Source: Bemisia tabaci (Eukaryota > Arthropoda > Insecta > Hemiptera > Aleyrodidae). From it: DNA of 64,000 nt. The stretch lies in NCBI RefSeq assembly GCF_918797505.1, contig NC_092793.1:90098411-90162410 (forward strand). The letters are read 5' to 3'. A model generated the notes under the pieces. The model ran no database searches. It was not told where the DNA came from and saw only the letters and a program-made list of their open reading frames with translations. The position numbers and the translations under genes were made by a program. Shown one piece after another: positions 13,401 to 28,000 of the stretch; position 1 is the stretch's first letter; each line of letters opens with the position of its first letter.

Positions 13401-16400
13401 TAACCACAAGCTAAAGAATAATTCATTGTTTTATTGTAATGATTAAAGTTTTTTTTAGTTAAAAGTTTACAATATTATGTAACCCTAGTATAAAAGTTAT
13501 AATAACCAAATTCAAAGAGTGTATAAAATGAAATTTTCATTATTCTTCCTGCTGTAGCGCACTCTAGTTATGAAGTGTGCAAGTTTTTCATAATGCGTTA
13601 CTACCAGGTGTGAACCTCGTAAGTTTGTGACTTACCTTAAATCCGCGGCGTCCTAGTCGGGTATAGAACCCACGCCTCGGGATGGAGTTGCAATCTCCGA
13701 AGTCAGTACTTTACCACCTAGACCAGCCAGGCTGATATGGATCGGGCCCCTAAATTCAATCTCTAACTATCGCAGGCCTCTGATTCCGTAATAGTGTTTG
13801 TTTATTTGACGGATTCTTATGATATTTTACCAGACTTTATTATTTATCTATTTATTGTATTTTATTTCATGATGTAATTTTTTTCATTCATTTTTTTAAA
13901 CTCTCTCCTCATTTTTAGCTCTCAGTCTTTTTTTTAACTCTCTCTCTCTCTCTATTTTTTAACTTTATTAATTGCGTCTTTTTCCAGTTTTTAATTATTT
14001 GGGCCTTTTTTAGTTCGAATTATGTCGATGTTATTTATGTTATTTATTTATTATATTTCATCATTTCCTTTTTTCCTTTAAATTATTATAATATTAATTT
14101 AAACATTTTAAAAAAAAATCAAAATTTTTAAAATAATATTTAATAATATTTTTTAAAAAATATTAACAAAAAATAATTATGATATCCTTTAAAAATATTA
14201 TAAATATTATTTTAACAATTTTTTAATTTTTTTTATATATTTAATATATTTTTAAAATGTTTTAAAAAATATTCATTGTGTATTCAAAAGTACTTGAAAA
14301 TATTTAAAAATACATAAAAACATTATTAAAAATATCTTAAATTTCAATATTTTTAAAATATTTTTTAAAATCTTGCTGTCTAACTGGCAGGGTTATGAGC
14401 CAGACTCCAACCACTGAGGTAACCAGGGCTCCTCGGATTGTGTGCCGAAATATCCCCATTTTAACTCGTCACGGAGCCCACTAGTACCTCTAATAATACC
14501 TATCCCATCACGCAGTCTGAGAGTCGAGGGTGTTTCATTGAAATGAGATCATCACCATCATCATTCATGAAAGAGATAGTTTACGTTTAAAGTCATTCAG
14601 GTCATTTATATAACAGTTAAATTAAGCTAATTAAGCAAAAGGATACAGTTGGCGTAATAAATAAAATTTAAAAAAACCTTCCTCAATTAATATAAATCTT
14701 ATATAAAACGTTATCTCTGAAAATATGAATAGATTATTTTCATGGCCATTTTAATATAAACTTATATACACGATATATAAACTTTAGTTAAAATGGTGCT
14801 AAAATAACCGGTATTAATTCATTATACGTTGGTTAGGAAGGGAAAGTGAATCATGCTACTAGGGATATTTTGAAGGCTATTCCATATACAGGGTGGCCAA
14901 GACCTACTGTACCAGGCCTTTTTTCCAAGAATAAATGGTTTCTGAGTTCTGAAAGGTAGTTAATTGGACAGGGAATCGACCAAAAGGAATTCGAATTTCA
15001 TGTTTTCGGGAGCCCCCCACCTTCCCCCTTTTGGGGTACTTTGGGGGCCCGACCTCCGTATCTTGAAATCGCCGAGATAATGTGGTAAGGTTCGTTCAAA
15101 AATAAAAGAGGGTTATTCAAAATCGGCGATTTTGCCCTACGCTTGGATTTCGCCCGGAGTTGGATATGTTGTTCCCTATCACAAGACACGCCTTTTTTCG
15201 ACATTGGCAAGTTCACTCGAAATTTTTCCCGCGCGCTACAGCGTTGCCAAGTTGAAAACAGGCAAATTCCGTTAGTGGCATTAAAATTGAGCTATGAAAA
15301 TGGGGTTTTAACGAAAATTCTCTAGAAATTGCGCACTTTTAGGAAATGACCATGTTTTTAATGTCGCATTCATTTTAACATGCATTGTTGCCAATTTTTC
15401 GATTTTTAAATTCGACAAAGTTTACAAATCCGCAAATACCCAAAGAAGCTGTCTTCAAATTTGAATGAAAAGTTGTCTAATCGATAGTTCGTTTGATTCC
15501 GCATCCATCGATATATTATAGCTTGCTGAGAAACGTTTGGTTCGCGAGATATCATCATTTTTGTAAACAGCTTTATGGAGCGACGACGCTTTTTGAGTCC
15601 CGGCGGATAGAAATTTTAGCCTCCCAAAACACAGGGTAGCATTATTTCCATGGTTTCCTATGTAATTTTTGGCGCTGATGCCAACTTTGGCAAAAATGGC
15701 TTAAAATCGGCCTATTTGGCGGATTATGGCCAGTGACTTGCCAGGAGTTGATCAGACGACAAAATTGGTTATTTCCACAGGTAAAACTCGTTAAACTTTC
15801 TACAAACTGAGTCAAATTCTTTCTACTCACGACAAAATTAAACGCGCGACAAGCAGGAAACTGAATAAAAGACACCAAAATTGGCGCTTTTTGCGGTTTT
15901 TGTCCTAGGTTTCTTGTTTTCCAGTTAAGAAAATGTTTCTTGACTAATCTAATGAACAACATGAGCGGAATTTAATAAAATTGAACAATAAACTAAAATC
16001 GAACATATCCCAATGTTGCCAAACTTAAACAAAATACTTCAAATTTTCGCTGGTTTTTTTGGTATTATTGTCCTATATTCTTTTTTCACTTCTTATATTT
16101 AAATTTTATAAATGTATCTCTCGTGTAAATTAATACAATTCTGTAGAATATTTTAATTTCAACTTAGATAAATACTAATAACTAGGGTATTTAGTTCAGA
16201 GAGGAAAAATTCATAAATAGTGAGTTTTCTCGAATCGTATCAGTAAACCACATTTTGAAACAATCATGGAAAATTTTCTGCTAAAAATTAATGAATAAAA
16301 TGTACTCCTCAGACTGACTTCATTGAAACAAGACAACACGCATTGCAATATTGCCAAAATTACGTACAATCATCGAATTTTGGCGGTATTTGACCATTTT

Positions 16401-19400
16401 TATTCATCGTCCTATTTTCAGTACACAATTTTATTTTATAATTCTGAGAAAAAGGAGTTTAATAGAAAAAAGTAATAATACCAAAGTGAAGAAGACGCCC
16501 AGGAAAGGGCAATAAGGGGCTGAAAAAGGAACAAGGGCGCTCCAAATTACTGAGGACCTGTGGGAGGACAAGGCACTATGGCGGTTAGGCGTCGAGGGGC
16601 GCGAGAGACCGCTGTTAAAGCTGCTCTTATCTATATATGTAACAATACAATAGTTTGTCGTTACACTCTGTGTAATTCATATTTTCCTAAGAAATGTTCA
16701 TTCAGTCGGAAAACAAATTTTGGTGTCTTTTATTCAGTTTGCTGCTTGTCGCGCGTTTAATTTTGCCGTGAGCAGAAAGAATTTGACTCAGCTTGTAGAA
16801 AGTTTAACGAGTTTTAACTGTGGAAATAACCAGTTTTGTCGTCTGATCAACTCCTGGCAAGTCACTGGCCATAATCCGCCAAAAAGGCCGATTTTAAGCC
16901 ATTTTTGCCAAAGTTGGCAACATCTTGGTGACATTTTTTTTATGAATTGGTCAAATTCGGATTCAGCGCCAAAAATTACATAGGAAACCATGGAAATAAT
17001 GCTACCCTGTGTTTTGGGAGGCTAAAATTTCTATCCGCCGGGACTCAAAAAGCGTCGTCGCTCCATAAAGCTGTTTACAAAAATGATGATATCTCGCGAA
17101 CCAAACGTTTCTCAGCAAGCTATAATATATCGATGGATGCGGAATCAAACGAACTATCGATTAGACAACTTTTCATTCAAATTTGAAGATAGCTTTTTTG
17201 GGTATTTGCGGATTTGTAAACTTTGTCGAATTTAAAAATCGAAAAATTGGCAACAATGCATGTTAAAATGAATGCGACATTAAAAACATGGTCATTTCCT
17301 AAAAGTGCGCAATTTCTAGAGAATTTTCGTTAAAACCCCATTTTCATAGCTCAATTTTAATGCCACTAACGGAATTTGCCTGTTTTCAACTTGGCAACGC
17401 TGTAGCGCGCGGGAAAAATTTCGAGTGAACTTGCCAATGTCGAAAAAAGGCGTGTCTTGTGATAGGGAACAACATATCCAACTCCGGGCGAAATCCAAGC
17501 GTAGGGCAAAATCGCCGATTTTGAATAACCAACCCTCTTTACGCAAAATTTCATGAAGAATAAAAAAAAATGTCTTTGAAAGCTCAATTTTGAACCGAAT
17601 TAGAGATCCCCAAAAAGGGGGGATTACCGTACTTAAGCTCCCCGCACGTAACGCTATCTTTTATCAAAATGAATGGAATATCCCCTGGAAAAGTTGCAAT
17701 CCAGGGTAATTTTACACGGGAAACACAAATTTTTAGGTCCTAGCGCTCTTAAAAGGCTCCCCGGGGCCACGCAGGGAGGGGACTCGGGCCACATTTATCC
17801 TCTTTGCGCCAAACACCACTTTTCTTAAAAATTATTGGAAAACATCTGGAAAAATTTCAAACCATGAAAAACACAAATTTCTAGATTTGAGTGTCCTACA
17901 AAAGCTCCTTAGGGCTATGCGGGGAGGGGGCGCAGGCCTCGTCTGTCCCCTTCGCATCAAATCCTAGTTCTCTTCGAAATTATGGGAAAACGTCCGGAAA
18001 AATTGAGTCAGTGAGTTCGAAAATACACCAATTCGGAAAAAAAAATGGTTCAGGAAACACCTAAAACTGCGCAGCGGGCGAAGAAGTTAGTTTAAGAAAA
18101 ACCTTTTTGGTGCCAAAGGACAAGTACTTAGGGACTTTGTAAATCACCAAGCTGAAATCGATACACCATCTTTGATGACAGAGAATTAAGCGTTTAAAAA
18201 TTTCCGAGTTGGTGTGTTTTCGTTCTCACCGACTTTCAGATACTGATTTTAGTCTGCCCAGAGAAATTTATATTTTTCGACCTGAATAACGCTTGAATAT
18301 TTATGTAACTTGTTGGTACAAGGTATACTGAACCGGAAAAAGAAAACCGCAAGATCAGATGGTCACCCGTTTCCCTTGAAATTGCCAAAAATTGGTATTT
18401 CTAATGAAATACTTTGATTTATCCCTTTTCCCGTCGCTGTCTCGAGCACTTCCGATTGCAATTTCGATATTTCCTTTTGCGTGCAGCTGCGTCTATCCAT
18501 AAGTGTTACTAAACCGTAAAAAAGTGAAAATCGAAAAAAAACCCGAGTTGGTGTGTTTTCAAACTCACTGATTCAATTGTATCTCTGGGTAACTTCCCAT
18601 GAAAATCACACATTTCTGGGTTTTAGAGTCCCACAACAGCTCCTAAGGGCCACGCGGGGAGGGGGTGTAGGCCCCGTTTGTCGAGTTCGCGGAAAACGCC
18701 AGTTTTCTTCACGATCATCGGAAAACACTCGAAAAAATTGAACATTCGGGGTAAATTAATGTGAGAGACACGAATTCGGACGTTTCAAAGTTCCCCATGT
18801 CCCATTCGAGGTCAAACAAGGAGGGAGTCGTGCCCTGTTGGTCTGTTTAGCGCAGAATACTACTGTCCTTCAAAATTATCGAAAACTTTATAATCGAATA
18901 TAATTTTTCATGTGAAACAGGAATTCGAATGTTTCAAAGTGTTCAATGAGCTCCTTGCAGGGAGAATGTATGGATCTTGTTAACCCCTCTCCACACGGAA
19001 TTCCAACGTTTTTCAAGAGCATCGGATAATCTCCGAGAAACTAAATTTTACCCTCGCTTTTTTCGCACGAGGAACCTACATTTTCACCTGTTGACATCTC
19101 TCAGTTATTCTAATTTTTCGTTTAACTAATCAGTTGGGGTATTAAGGATATCCAAAAGTTTTTGACCCCTGGGCTGCCATTTTGAGGGGACCCTTGAGCC
19201 CCCCCCCCCCTGACGGGTATAGAACAATTTCTGACCTCATATTCGTTATTTCCGACCCAGAAAACCTATTGACGGATATGTCATACAATATATAGAGCCA
19301 TCCATGTCCTTTTTTCCACCGGAGGGCCCATTTGGGTCGCCATCTTAGAATTTGGGCCCCATCTTAGGTCGGAGGATTTTTTAGATGTGAAATTTGCGAC

Positions 19401-22400
19401 TAAAATTACATTAAAAAGACACTCCAGTCGGCTTTTCAAGAAAACGTAAAATTCGTTGACCCCCCCCCCCCCGGCGCCCTTAAGGCCGCCATCTTGAATG
19501 GGGGGCGCCGGGTTGATTTCTTAACTGAACAAAATCCAAAATCTGATTCTATGTATCAAGACGAAAAGATTGTTGTACAGAACACAGTTGTTCTACAACA
19601 CTCCAGGCAAATTATCTTTTTTGTACATTTGCAACTGCACTATAAGGTAAAAGGCCAATGCGGGTAATAGTCTAACCTTGAAAAGAGCCGTATGCAAAAA
19701 CGACTTTTTTCGCCCCCCACTAAAACTTATTCAAACTTCGTCTATCAGTTACTCATACTGGAGCGCTTCTTTCCCCAAATTTTCAGACCCCCAACAAATT
19801 TTTTTTTTGGGGGGGGGGCGCTAGGGGGGGATGAAAGTCAAAACCTGTGAACCTTGATATCTTTCGAACGAAAAAAGATATTGAGGCCCGGTTTGGACGA
19901 AAAATCGTCTAAAATTGCATACTTTAAGATTCTTAGCGTCAAAATCCCAAAATTTCATTTTTAAGTTAACTTATGTGCCTTTTTCAGTTTTTGAGGAAAA
20001 ACAATTTCTTTTAAACACATTAAACTGAAAGATCACATTTTTGTATTTGAACCAGAACCAGTTTTTAAATTGTTCGTCTTTTTCCGCATCCAACGAGTGG
20101 TCATTTAAGCTGGGGAACCAAACGGTTCCAGAGTTATGAACGATTGAAAAATACATTTTTAGGTATTCTTAAGGGTCGCTGAGTTCAAAAATTACAGATA
20201 CTCTCAAAAATTCACTTTTTTCCTGTAACGCTACTAGAGAGGCCCACTGCGGTGGGCCGCCAACCGGGCCTCAATATCTTTTTTCGTTCGAAAGATATTA
20301 AGGTTCACAGGTTTTGACTTCCACCCCCCCCCTAGCGCCCTCCAAAAATTTGTTGGGAGTCTGAAAATTTTGGAGGAAGAAGCGCTCCAGTATGAGTAAC
20401 TGATAGACGAAGTTTGAATAAGTTTTAGTGGGGGGGGGGGAAGTCGTTTTTGCGTACGGCTCTTTAGGATCCTCTGAAAATCGGTCCTACAGACGACAAG
20501 TTTAGACGTCTTGCTAAATGTATTGGGCAAGGCGAAGACGCAACCCCGCACAAGACACTCCAGATAATCTGATTTACGAGCAGTTATAACAACATTTTCA
20601 AGATCTATCATCACAGTTTCGGGATTCAAAACCGATTTTAAGCCAAGAAGTGTGCAAAGTATTACGATGTAAGTGAGCTCTTTTTTGGATTGGAAGCCTG
20701 CATTCGCACGACAAGATTAAACACATTTTCTTGGTTTTTCGTATGCAGCATTTTAGGTATTGAGTCTATGACTCCACGCGCTCCTAAAAATGATTATTTT
20801 AGACTGCAGGCCTTTTGTAACTGTATAAAGAGCGAAACAACTGTTGCCATAAGGGACTAAATATATATCTCTTTTAAGAAACTTGCCAGGGTAAAAACTT
20901 TATTTGAAAAAAACACTGAATGCAATAACACACGCAAAAACTTCATGTTATAGTATATAAATTAACCGTATGATACGAAATATCCCCACCTATACCACTT
21001 CTAACGCACCTCAGCATCTCAGAAGAATGGGAAATAAAACATAAGTTGACAAAGTTCTCGACGAAGTTTAATCACAATCAAATGCAAGGACAAGGACCAA
21101 CTGAGGGACACGAATCATTAGCTGAATGGAGCTGTTTGTTACATGGCACGAGGCAATCATCAGATGCAACATCTCCTCGTCTTGTGATCTGGGTATCAGC
21201 CTGAGGTATCTAACAGGGGCTATCCCTCATTGCCGTCATCCATTTTAATTGGTGGTATTTTCGACTGTGATAGTTTTCATTTTGATATTTTGGCATTGCA
21301 ATTTTTCGTACCTGCAATATTGTGTCCCGTGGTAAATTAGGTGCGAAATTTTTTCGGCGATGTTTTGCCCAAAGACTGCACAATGAATGGTAGACAAGTA
21401 GTATATTGATGATATAACTACAAAAACAAACAACTCAATCGTAGTATTTTAATATCTCTGATCTCATCTTATTACTTATAAAAGAGCATCTCTAGAAGTT
21501 ATTGTATATAATTTTAAAAAAATATAACTAAGTTAGAATTAGAATTAGAAAAGCCTAATACACCCCTTAGGGGCTTGGTCTCTCCCTTGCGGGAGGTTAA
21601 AGAGAAAATTGGAGTTGTAGAGGTTTGATTAAAATGTTGACATCTTCTCAATTGCACTTGTCTCCAAGTTGTGCCAACGTTCCCGATCCTTCCCTAGGCT
21701 CTACCAGTCTTTTCTTGCATGGGTCACCAGTTCATCGCTCCATCTTATCAGCTGTCTGCCCTTGTTCCTTTTGCCGTCCGGTTTCCACTTTGTTAATCTA
21801 CTGGCCCTCCTGGTCTCCTTCATCCTGGCCACATGTCCTGTCCAACTCCATTTTAATTTTGCTGCCCTTTCTGATGCCTTAATGGTAGTTCCTGTACTGT
21901 TCCTGATGATAGCATCACTAATCTTCTGCCCTCTTTTGATACTGCAGGCTCATAATTAAATGTACAAAGGAAGATAAACTGAAATAGCAGCATTAATGAT
22001 AAGTCATCCTTTGACATACATGAAACACAACACAAAAACACAACACAACACAAAAACACAACAACACAAACACACAGCATGAACACAACACACACACAAC
22101 ACAACACACACACAACACAACATGAAACACAAGCAGGAAATCCGTAATGTCTTTAACGAAGTTACGAGGTTTCATGATGTCATGCAATATTTAAATTGAT
22201 TTGTAACCCGTGATCATTTTGTTCTCTGTTTTATTTGTTGTTTTCTTTAGATGACAACACTATTATTTTTACTGACATCATTTACGGGTCATGGATTCTG
22301 GAAAATAACAATTTTCAATGTTCTTACACTTGGCAAAGTCATGGAAGTCATCTTCTACCTCACAACTTTACTTTTCAACATCCCTGTCACTTTATACAAT

Positions 22401-25009
22401 GTTTATGTGTGAGTTTTACAAGTTTTACTCTTTAAAGTATGCCTTAGAACCATTGTTGAATGTGTTTAGTAAAAGTAAGGTATTCCGGAGTCCTCGTTGT
22501 AACTGTTGTTTTGCACCATGGTCAGGTTGATCTAAGGGGGGACCCATGCATTATTTTTTCTTTAAAAAAAAATTGAAAGAAGGCATTTTATTAAAGCAGC
22601 ATGACAGCGAATCTTCATATAAAATTTGATTAATAAAATTCATAGGGTTTTAGAACAGCTTGGTGCCAAACTAGCTTTACACCGTGCCCTCGGATTTCTC
22701 ATTAACTTTGTCTATCCTTACTGTAATGGATATGTTGCTTGTGTGAGGAATTTGCGATTTGACTGTTGATTCTTATGTAAAAGTTAGCGAGAAACACGAT
22801 GGTGCCACTGGTTTTATCTGAAATCAACTCTCAAGCTCAAAAAAAGCTCTCAAGTTGAGGCCAAAATGAAGGGGATATCCCATGCTATCCTAAGAGTCCA
22901 CCTCTATATCAAGACAAACGCTCCATGCAAAGATAGGGAGCAAATACATTGACAGGGTTGCCATGATTTCAGTTTAAGAGTCCCCAAATAAGGTGGCAGC
23001 CCTGTCAATTTATTTCCTCCCTATCTTTGCATGGAGAGTTTGTCTGGATGTAGAGGTGGACTCCGAGGATAGCGTGGGATATCCCCTTCATTTGGGCCTC
23101 AACTTGAGAGCTTTTTTTGAGCTTTGGAATTGATTTCAGAGAAAACCAGTGGCACCATCGTGTTTCTTCCAAATTTTTACATGAGAATCAATTGTCAAAT
23201 CGCAAATCCCTCTCACATGCAACATCTCCATTCTGTGGGTCAAAATACTGGGTTATACTAAGTTTCATGAAAATAAATCGGTAAACGGGTATTTTGCAAA
23301 TTATAGCCGCCTACTTGAGTTTTTGTTCAGACTAAAATTAACATTAAATTCGAATTTCCCAGGTCAAAATACTGGGGTAATCTGAGTTTCATGAAAATCT
23401 GCTTAAACGTCTAAATTAACACCTTAAATTCTGGAAAAACATATTTTCGTAGAATTAAGGGGCTTGGAGGACAAGGGGCCTAAGTGCAGTTTTTGCTATT
23501 TCGAGAAATATGTTTCTGAAGTTTCGAAATTACATGGATTCTTGTGGGTGAAAGAAAGTTTTAACTAACTTTTTGAAGTTTTTGATGCTTAAAAATTTGA
23601 ATTTTTGAGCTAATTTTTCTCGAAATATGCACTAAAACTGTTACTTGTGTCTCAATTTTTTCAAAAACTACACCTACGCGCCTTGTCCTCCAAGCCCCTC
23701 AATGGGTCACTAAACCGTGAAAGAACTTTGACTTGCAAATATAGTTTTCTGAAGGAAAATGACGCATAGAACATGATGCGCACATGCGAAAAACGCGAAC
23801 AAGTAACTCAAAAACCGAGAAATGCGCCGTTCAAATCGCTCAACTTATATGCAAATTTAAAACACCCCGGTTTTACGCCGCACCAAATGATGTCATCCGG
23901 CACGAATCAGAAGCGGGCACTGGTTTCCACGACGTCAATCAAATGTCTATCTACTCTTCGTATATGAGAACAATACTAAAGTCGAAATTCTATCTTTTGA
24001 ATTCAAAACTCGAATCTCATTCATATGTTAGCTGTAATAAACAAGCAACGATTCCACATTGAAATACGTTTTATTTTAACAAACATCAGAGGAAAATGAG
24101 AGAAGACTGCAATATGACAATCGCAGTACATCAACTCCGTCAGTTTCCCGCCATTCGGGTGCGTTTGAAATGTCTTGAAGTTTTTAGATATTTCAAAAGC
24201 GATTTTCTCCGCGATTTCGGCTCCCTAAAAATGCGGAAAAATCACCACGTTATCTACTCACATAGTACTCTCAGAATATTCAATGAAATAAACAAGGTTT
24301 AGTGACCCATTAGTAGACACAACTTTTCCGCGCACTACCCTTTTTTGATATCAGGCCATGTTAAGGCTCTTGCCAAGTTTTCCAGTCTCTAAACCATTTG
24401 GGATTATCTGCACTAAGACAACAGAAGTTTGAATAACATGGTGAATATTCTTTAATGGATTGTTTTTTTTCCAGATCCTACAGAGATAATACTGGAAAAA
24501 TGAAGCCATTTTTCGAGGCTATCAGGCCATTAGTTCCATTGCTCATTTTCTTTGCCTTGGCATTGTATTGGGCTCACAAATCACCTACAAATGTAATAGA
24601 AAGAGATCCAAGAATGTTCTTCATGTTGTCTGGATCAGTATTCTCCAATATTTGTGTAAGTAATTTTTAGATTTGCTGTAAAAAGTGGCTTTATTGCTCT
24701 ATTGCCCTAGCAGGTATTTTTTTCTTCCTCTAAATAAGCTATGATTAATTTTGGCCCAAGAAGCAGCTCAAACACAAAGTATTTATTTAAATACTGCTTT
24801 TTTTGTTTTGTATTTGAATATATTCGATGCATCTTTTCCAAAAGTAATTTATATTGAATTTTGTTACTTTGGCAAACACTGTTTATGAAAATTTCCGAGG
24901 GGCTATTCTCAGAAATGATGAGTAGTCTTTTCAGTATATGATATATCAAAGCTGGAAAGTATTATGAAGTCATCTGATGTATAACTTCTCTCGCCAGCTT
25001 TTAGTGCGT

Positions 25010-25049
<40 letters not shown>

Positions 25050-28000
25050 ACATTAATTATCTTAACTGAACATACTTTGACATGCATGTGTAATTAAAAG
25101 AAATAATTCAAAACAAACTGTCATTTTCATGTGACTGTAATGGATCAGTTGCGCTGGGCACAGAATCGCGTTTTGATGCTTGATTCTTGTAGCTTAGCTA
25201 AAAATAGTAAGACTGTCCAAACAGCATCTTCCCACATTCAGTATTAGCCGAAATATCACCCTTTGAAAAGTCGGGTTTTTAAGGTGGTGCACCGCGGTAA
25301 TAACACCCTTGGTTTTTTTCTTTATTTATTTTAAAGTTAGTACATAAACTTACTTTAAGGGATTGTACAAGTCGTACAAATGAATCAGATACAGATCGTA
25401 CAAATGATTTAAATTAGGCAATGTAAGAACAAAATAAGAAAATGACAGAGCAAAATAAGAAAATGACTAAGAGCAAAATAAGTAAATGACTAAGAAGCGA
25501 TGGATAAAGGCTAAAGATTTGAGAGGTTGTCAACGTGATAGAATGCATTCTCCAAGACCAAAGCCCTAAGTTTTGAGAAAGAAGACGTTTATTTCACCCC
25601 TCTTAAGTGTTTTTCTCATCTCAGAAGGAAGGGCATTAAGTAGTTGAATTGATGCTGGTCTCAATTTGTTTTTGAAATAGAGTAGGTGAACTTTTCTGGA
25701 GTTATGAAATTATGCCTGGTGTCGTGGCTATGTGAGGGTAATAACTCATTAAGATCAATTACTTTGTTAAATATAGCATACTTTAAAGTTTCGTAGATGT
25801 ACAGGGATGGGAGCGTAAATAGTTTATTTTGTTTGAAGACTACTTTACAGGGGTAGTTGAAGGGGAGATTAAACAAGATTCTGAGTATTTTCTTTTGCTC
25901 GATAAACAAACTCTCTGAGTGAGAGCTTCTGCCCCAGAGGATGATCCCATATCTCAGATGAGATACGATATGCCCATGATAAAACATTAGCGCCACTTCT
26001 CTTGATGTTATCTTGACAAGATTCCTTGAGGCCCATTTATGACTTAGTATTTTACTGATCGTATGATCAATGTGGGTTTTCCAATGGAGATGCTGTTCTA
26101 AGTGGACCCCTAGAAATCTCGTCGTGGTACTCAAATCTAGGCAAAGGGAATCATTCAATTTAATTAATTGCACTGGCGGATCTGTCAGAGCAGATGGTGT
26201 GTAATACAGCGCCTGTGACTTCTCAGCATTTAGCATTCATCCATTCACATTAAACCAATGGCTGACATGATAGAAAGCTCTTTCGGCACCTGCCAATGCA
26301 TCATTGCCAATTAAAACTACTGAGGTGTCATTAGCAAATAGGTGTGTTCGAAAGTCTGCATATTGAGGCAAGTCATTTATAAAGATATTGAATAAAAATG
26401 GACCCAATATTTTTTTTATCCTTTTTATTTTAATGAAGATAGTACAATACGTGTATCCTAATTTCCATGTAATTTTTTCTTTCTTTTTAGTGTCGACTGA
26501 TTGTGGCTCAAATGTCAAGTACAAGGTGTGAGGTGTTTAACCCTCTCCTAGTTCCTCTCTCATTTGGTATTTTGTTGTCATTGATGATCCCTGTATTGGA
26601 ATTGTTTATCTTGTACGCACTTTTAATCATTGCAACTTTGGCTCACATTTATTATGGTGCAAACGTTGTAAGTGCAAAACCTTTTCTAAAGTTTTTTACA
26701 CTATGGGTCAGTTAAGTAATTTTTTTAATTGTATATTTTGAGATTATTCAGTGAACTAAGCTCACAGTTCATTTTTCAGCCTTTTCTAATGATAGCAACC
26801 GAAAGAGGAATTCACTTGAAAGTGTAAATACAGTAGGGTAGTTGCAACTGGGTTTGAACCGTGCGCTAGTTGCTTTCAATTTACATGTAACTATCGATAT
26901 GGTAGAGGAATCTGCAGTGGAAGAATACACAGCAGGCGGTGCACAGTGTTGTAAAACCCTGATCCAGCCTGTCAAAAGTCTAAATGTCCGAATTTGGTGG
27001 ATGCTAAACAATTTGAACAGAATGGACTCCCTGATGTCCATTGAGTTGATAAAGGTCGATGTCATGGTCACTCTATCGAAATTAGCGATGTACTGATAAG
27101 AAACGTGACAGGTAAAGGAGAGAAGCCATTTCAACCGGTGAACAATGCCTCTCTACAAGACCTCGGCATGCTGTGTGAGAAGTTTTTTGATATCTTTTAT
27201 TTTCAATATTTTTATGATCTACTGAGTAAATATGACAAATATTTCGATGGCTAATACTTTTTCAATTTTAATGCCTGTGGTAAAACAAGAAAATTCTCTT
27301 ATCTTTATCAATGAGTCCCAGTCCAGGCAAACAAGCCAAAAAAAGGTCCTAACCTCGGACAAATTAGCACAAACTTCTCTTGTGTTTTTAATCACTCTAA
27401 AACATGTCTAGAGCCGCCAAAAAAAATTTTACCATTTGCCCCCCCCCCCCTCCCGGAACAAAGTCAAAATTGCTTAAAACAAATTGCGGCCGTCTGAAAG
27501 AACGTATAAAATGATTGTCGACTTTGTCAGCGTTTTCCAGATTTTGTGTGATTCTAATGCATTCTGTGAAAAAAATTATTCTTATCAATATTTCAGAGTA
27601 TAAAATTCTGCTTTCAAATGTATTTTACTTGTTTAAGTTTTGACTTGTTGGTCCCAAGCCACGAAGATAGAGACTGAAAAAAGACGCTAAAATTTTTTGA
27701 AATTTAAAGTTTTCAAAGTGTAAGACACAGCTTTGGCAGAATTTTTTCTCTTTAAACTGTTGGCACCGATGAAAAAAGCGTAAAGTTTTCTTCTCAAAAC
27801 ATATATTTTATCAAAATTTAACTGTAGGAGAACATTATAGGGTCTTCATGGAATAGTGTCCAATTTGATGTTAGTGATTTTTTGAAAATGGGAAACTTGG
27901 AGCAAACAGGCCATGCGCCGTAGCAATTCTACAAAACTTTTCGAGTAGAATCCATATCTGAAGTCAAAACATACCCTCGCTTTTTGAAATTTTTGACTTA

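Noticed and set aside
13648..13733. Functional tRNA-Ala gene.
   Set aside because: The acceptor stem does not close, the T-loop departs from TTCGANT, and it is embedded in repeat sequence. Called tRNA-like instead.
26769..27134. 121-codon - strand ORF in EPT1 intron 7, with an 84-codon + frame opposite.
   Set aside because: No recognisable motif, and both strands are open, which suggests composition rather than selection.
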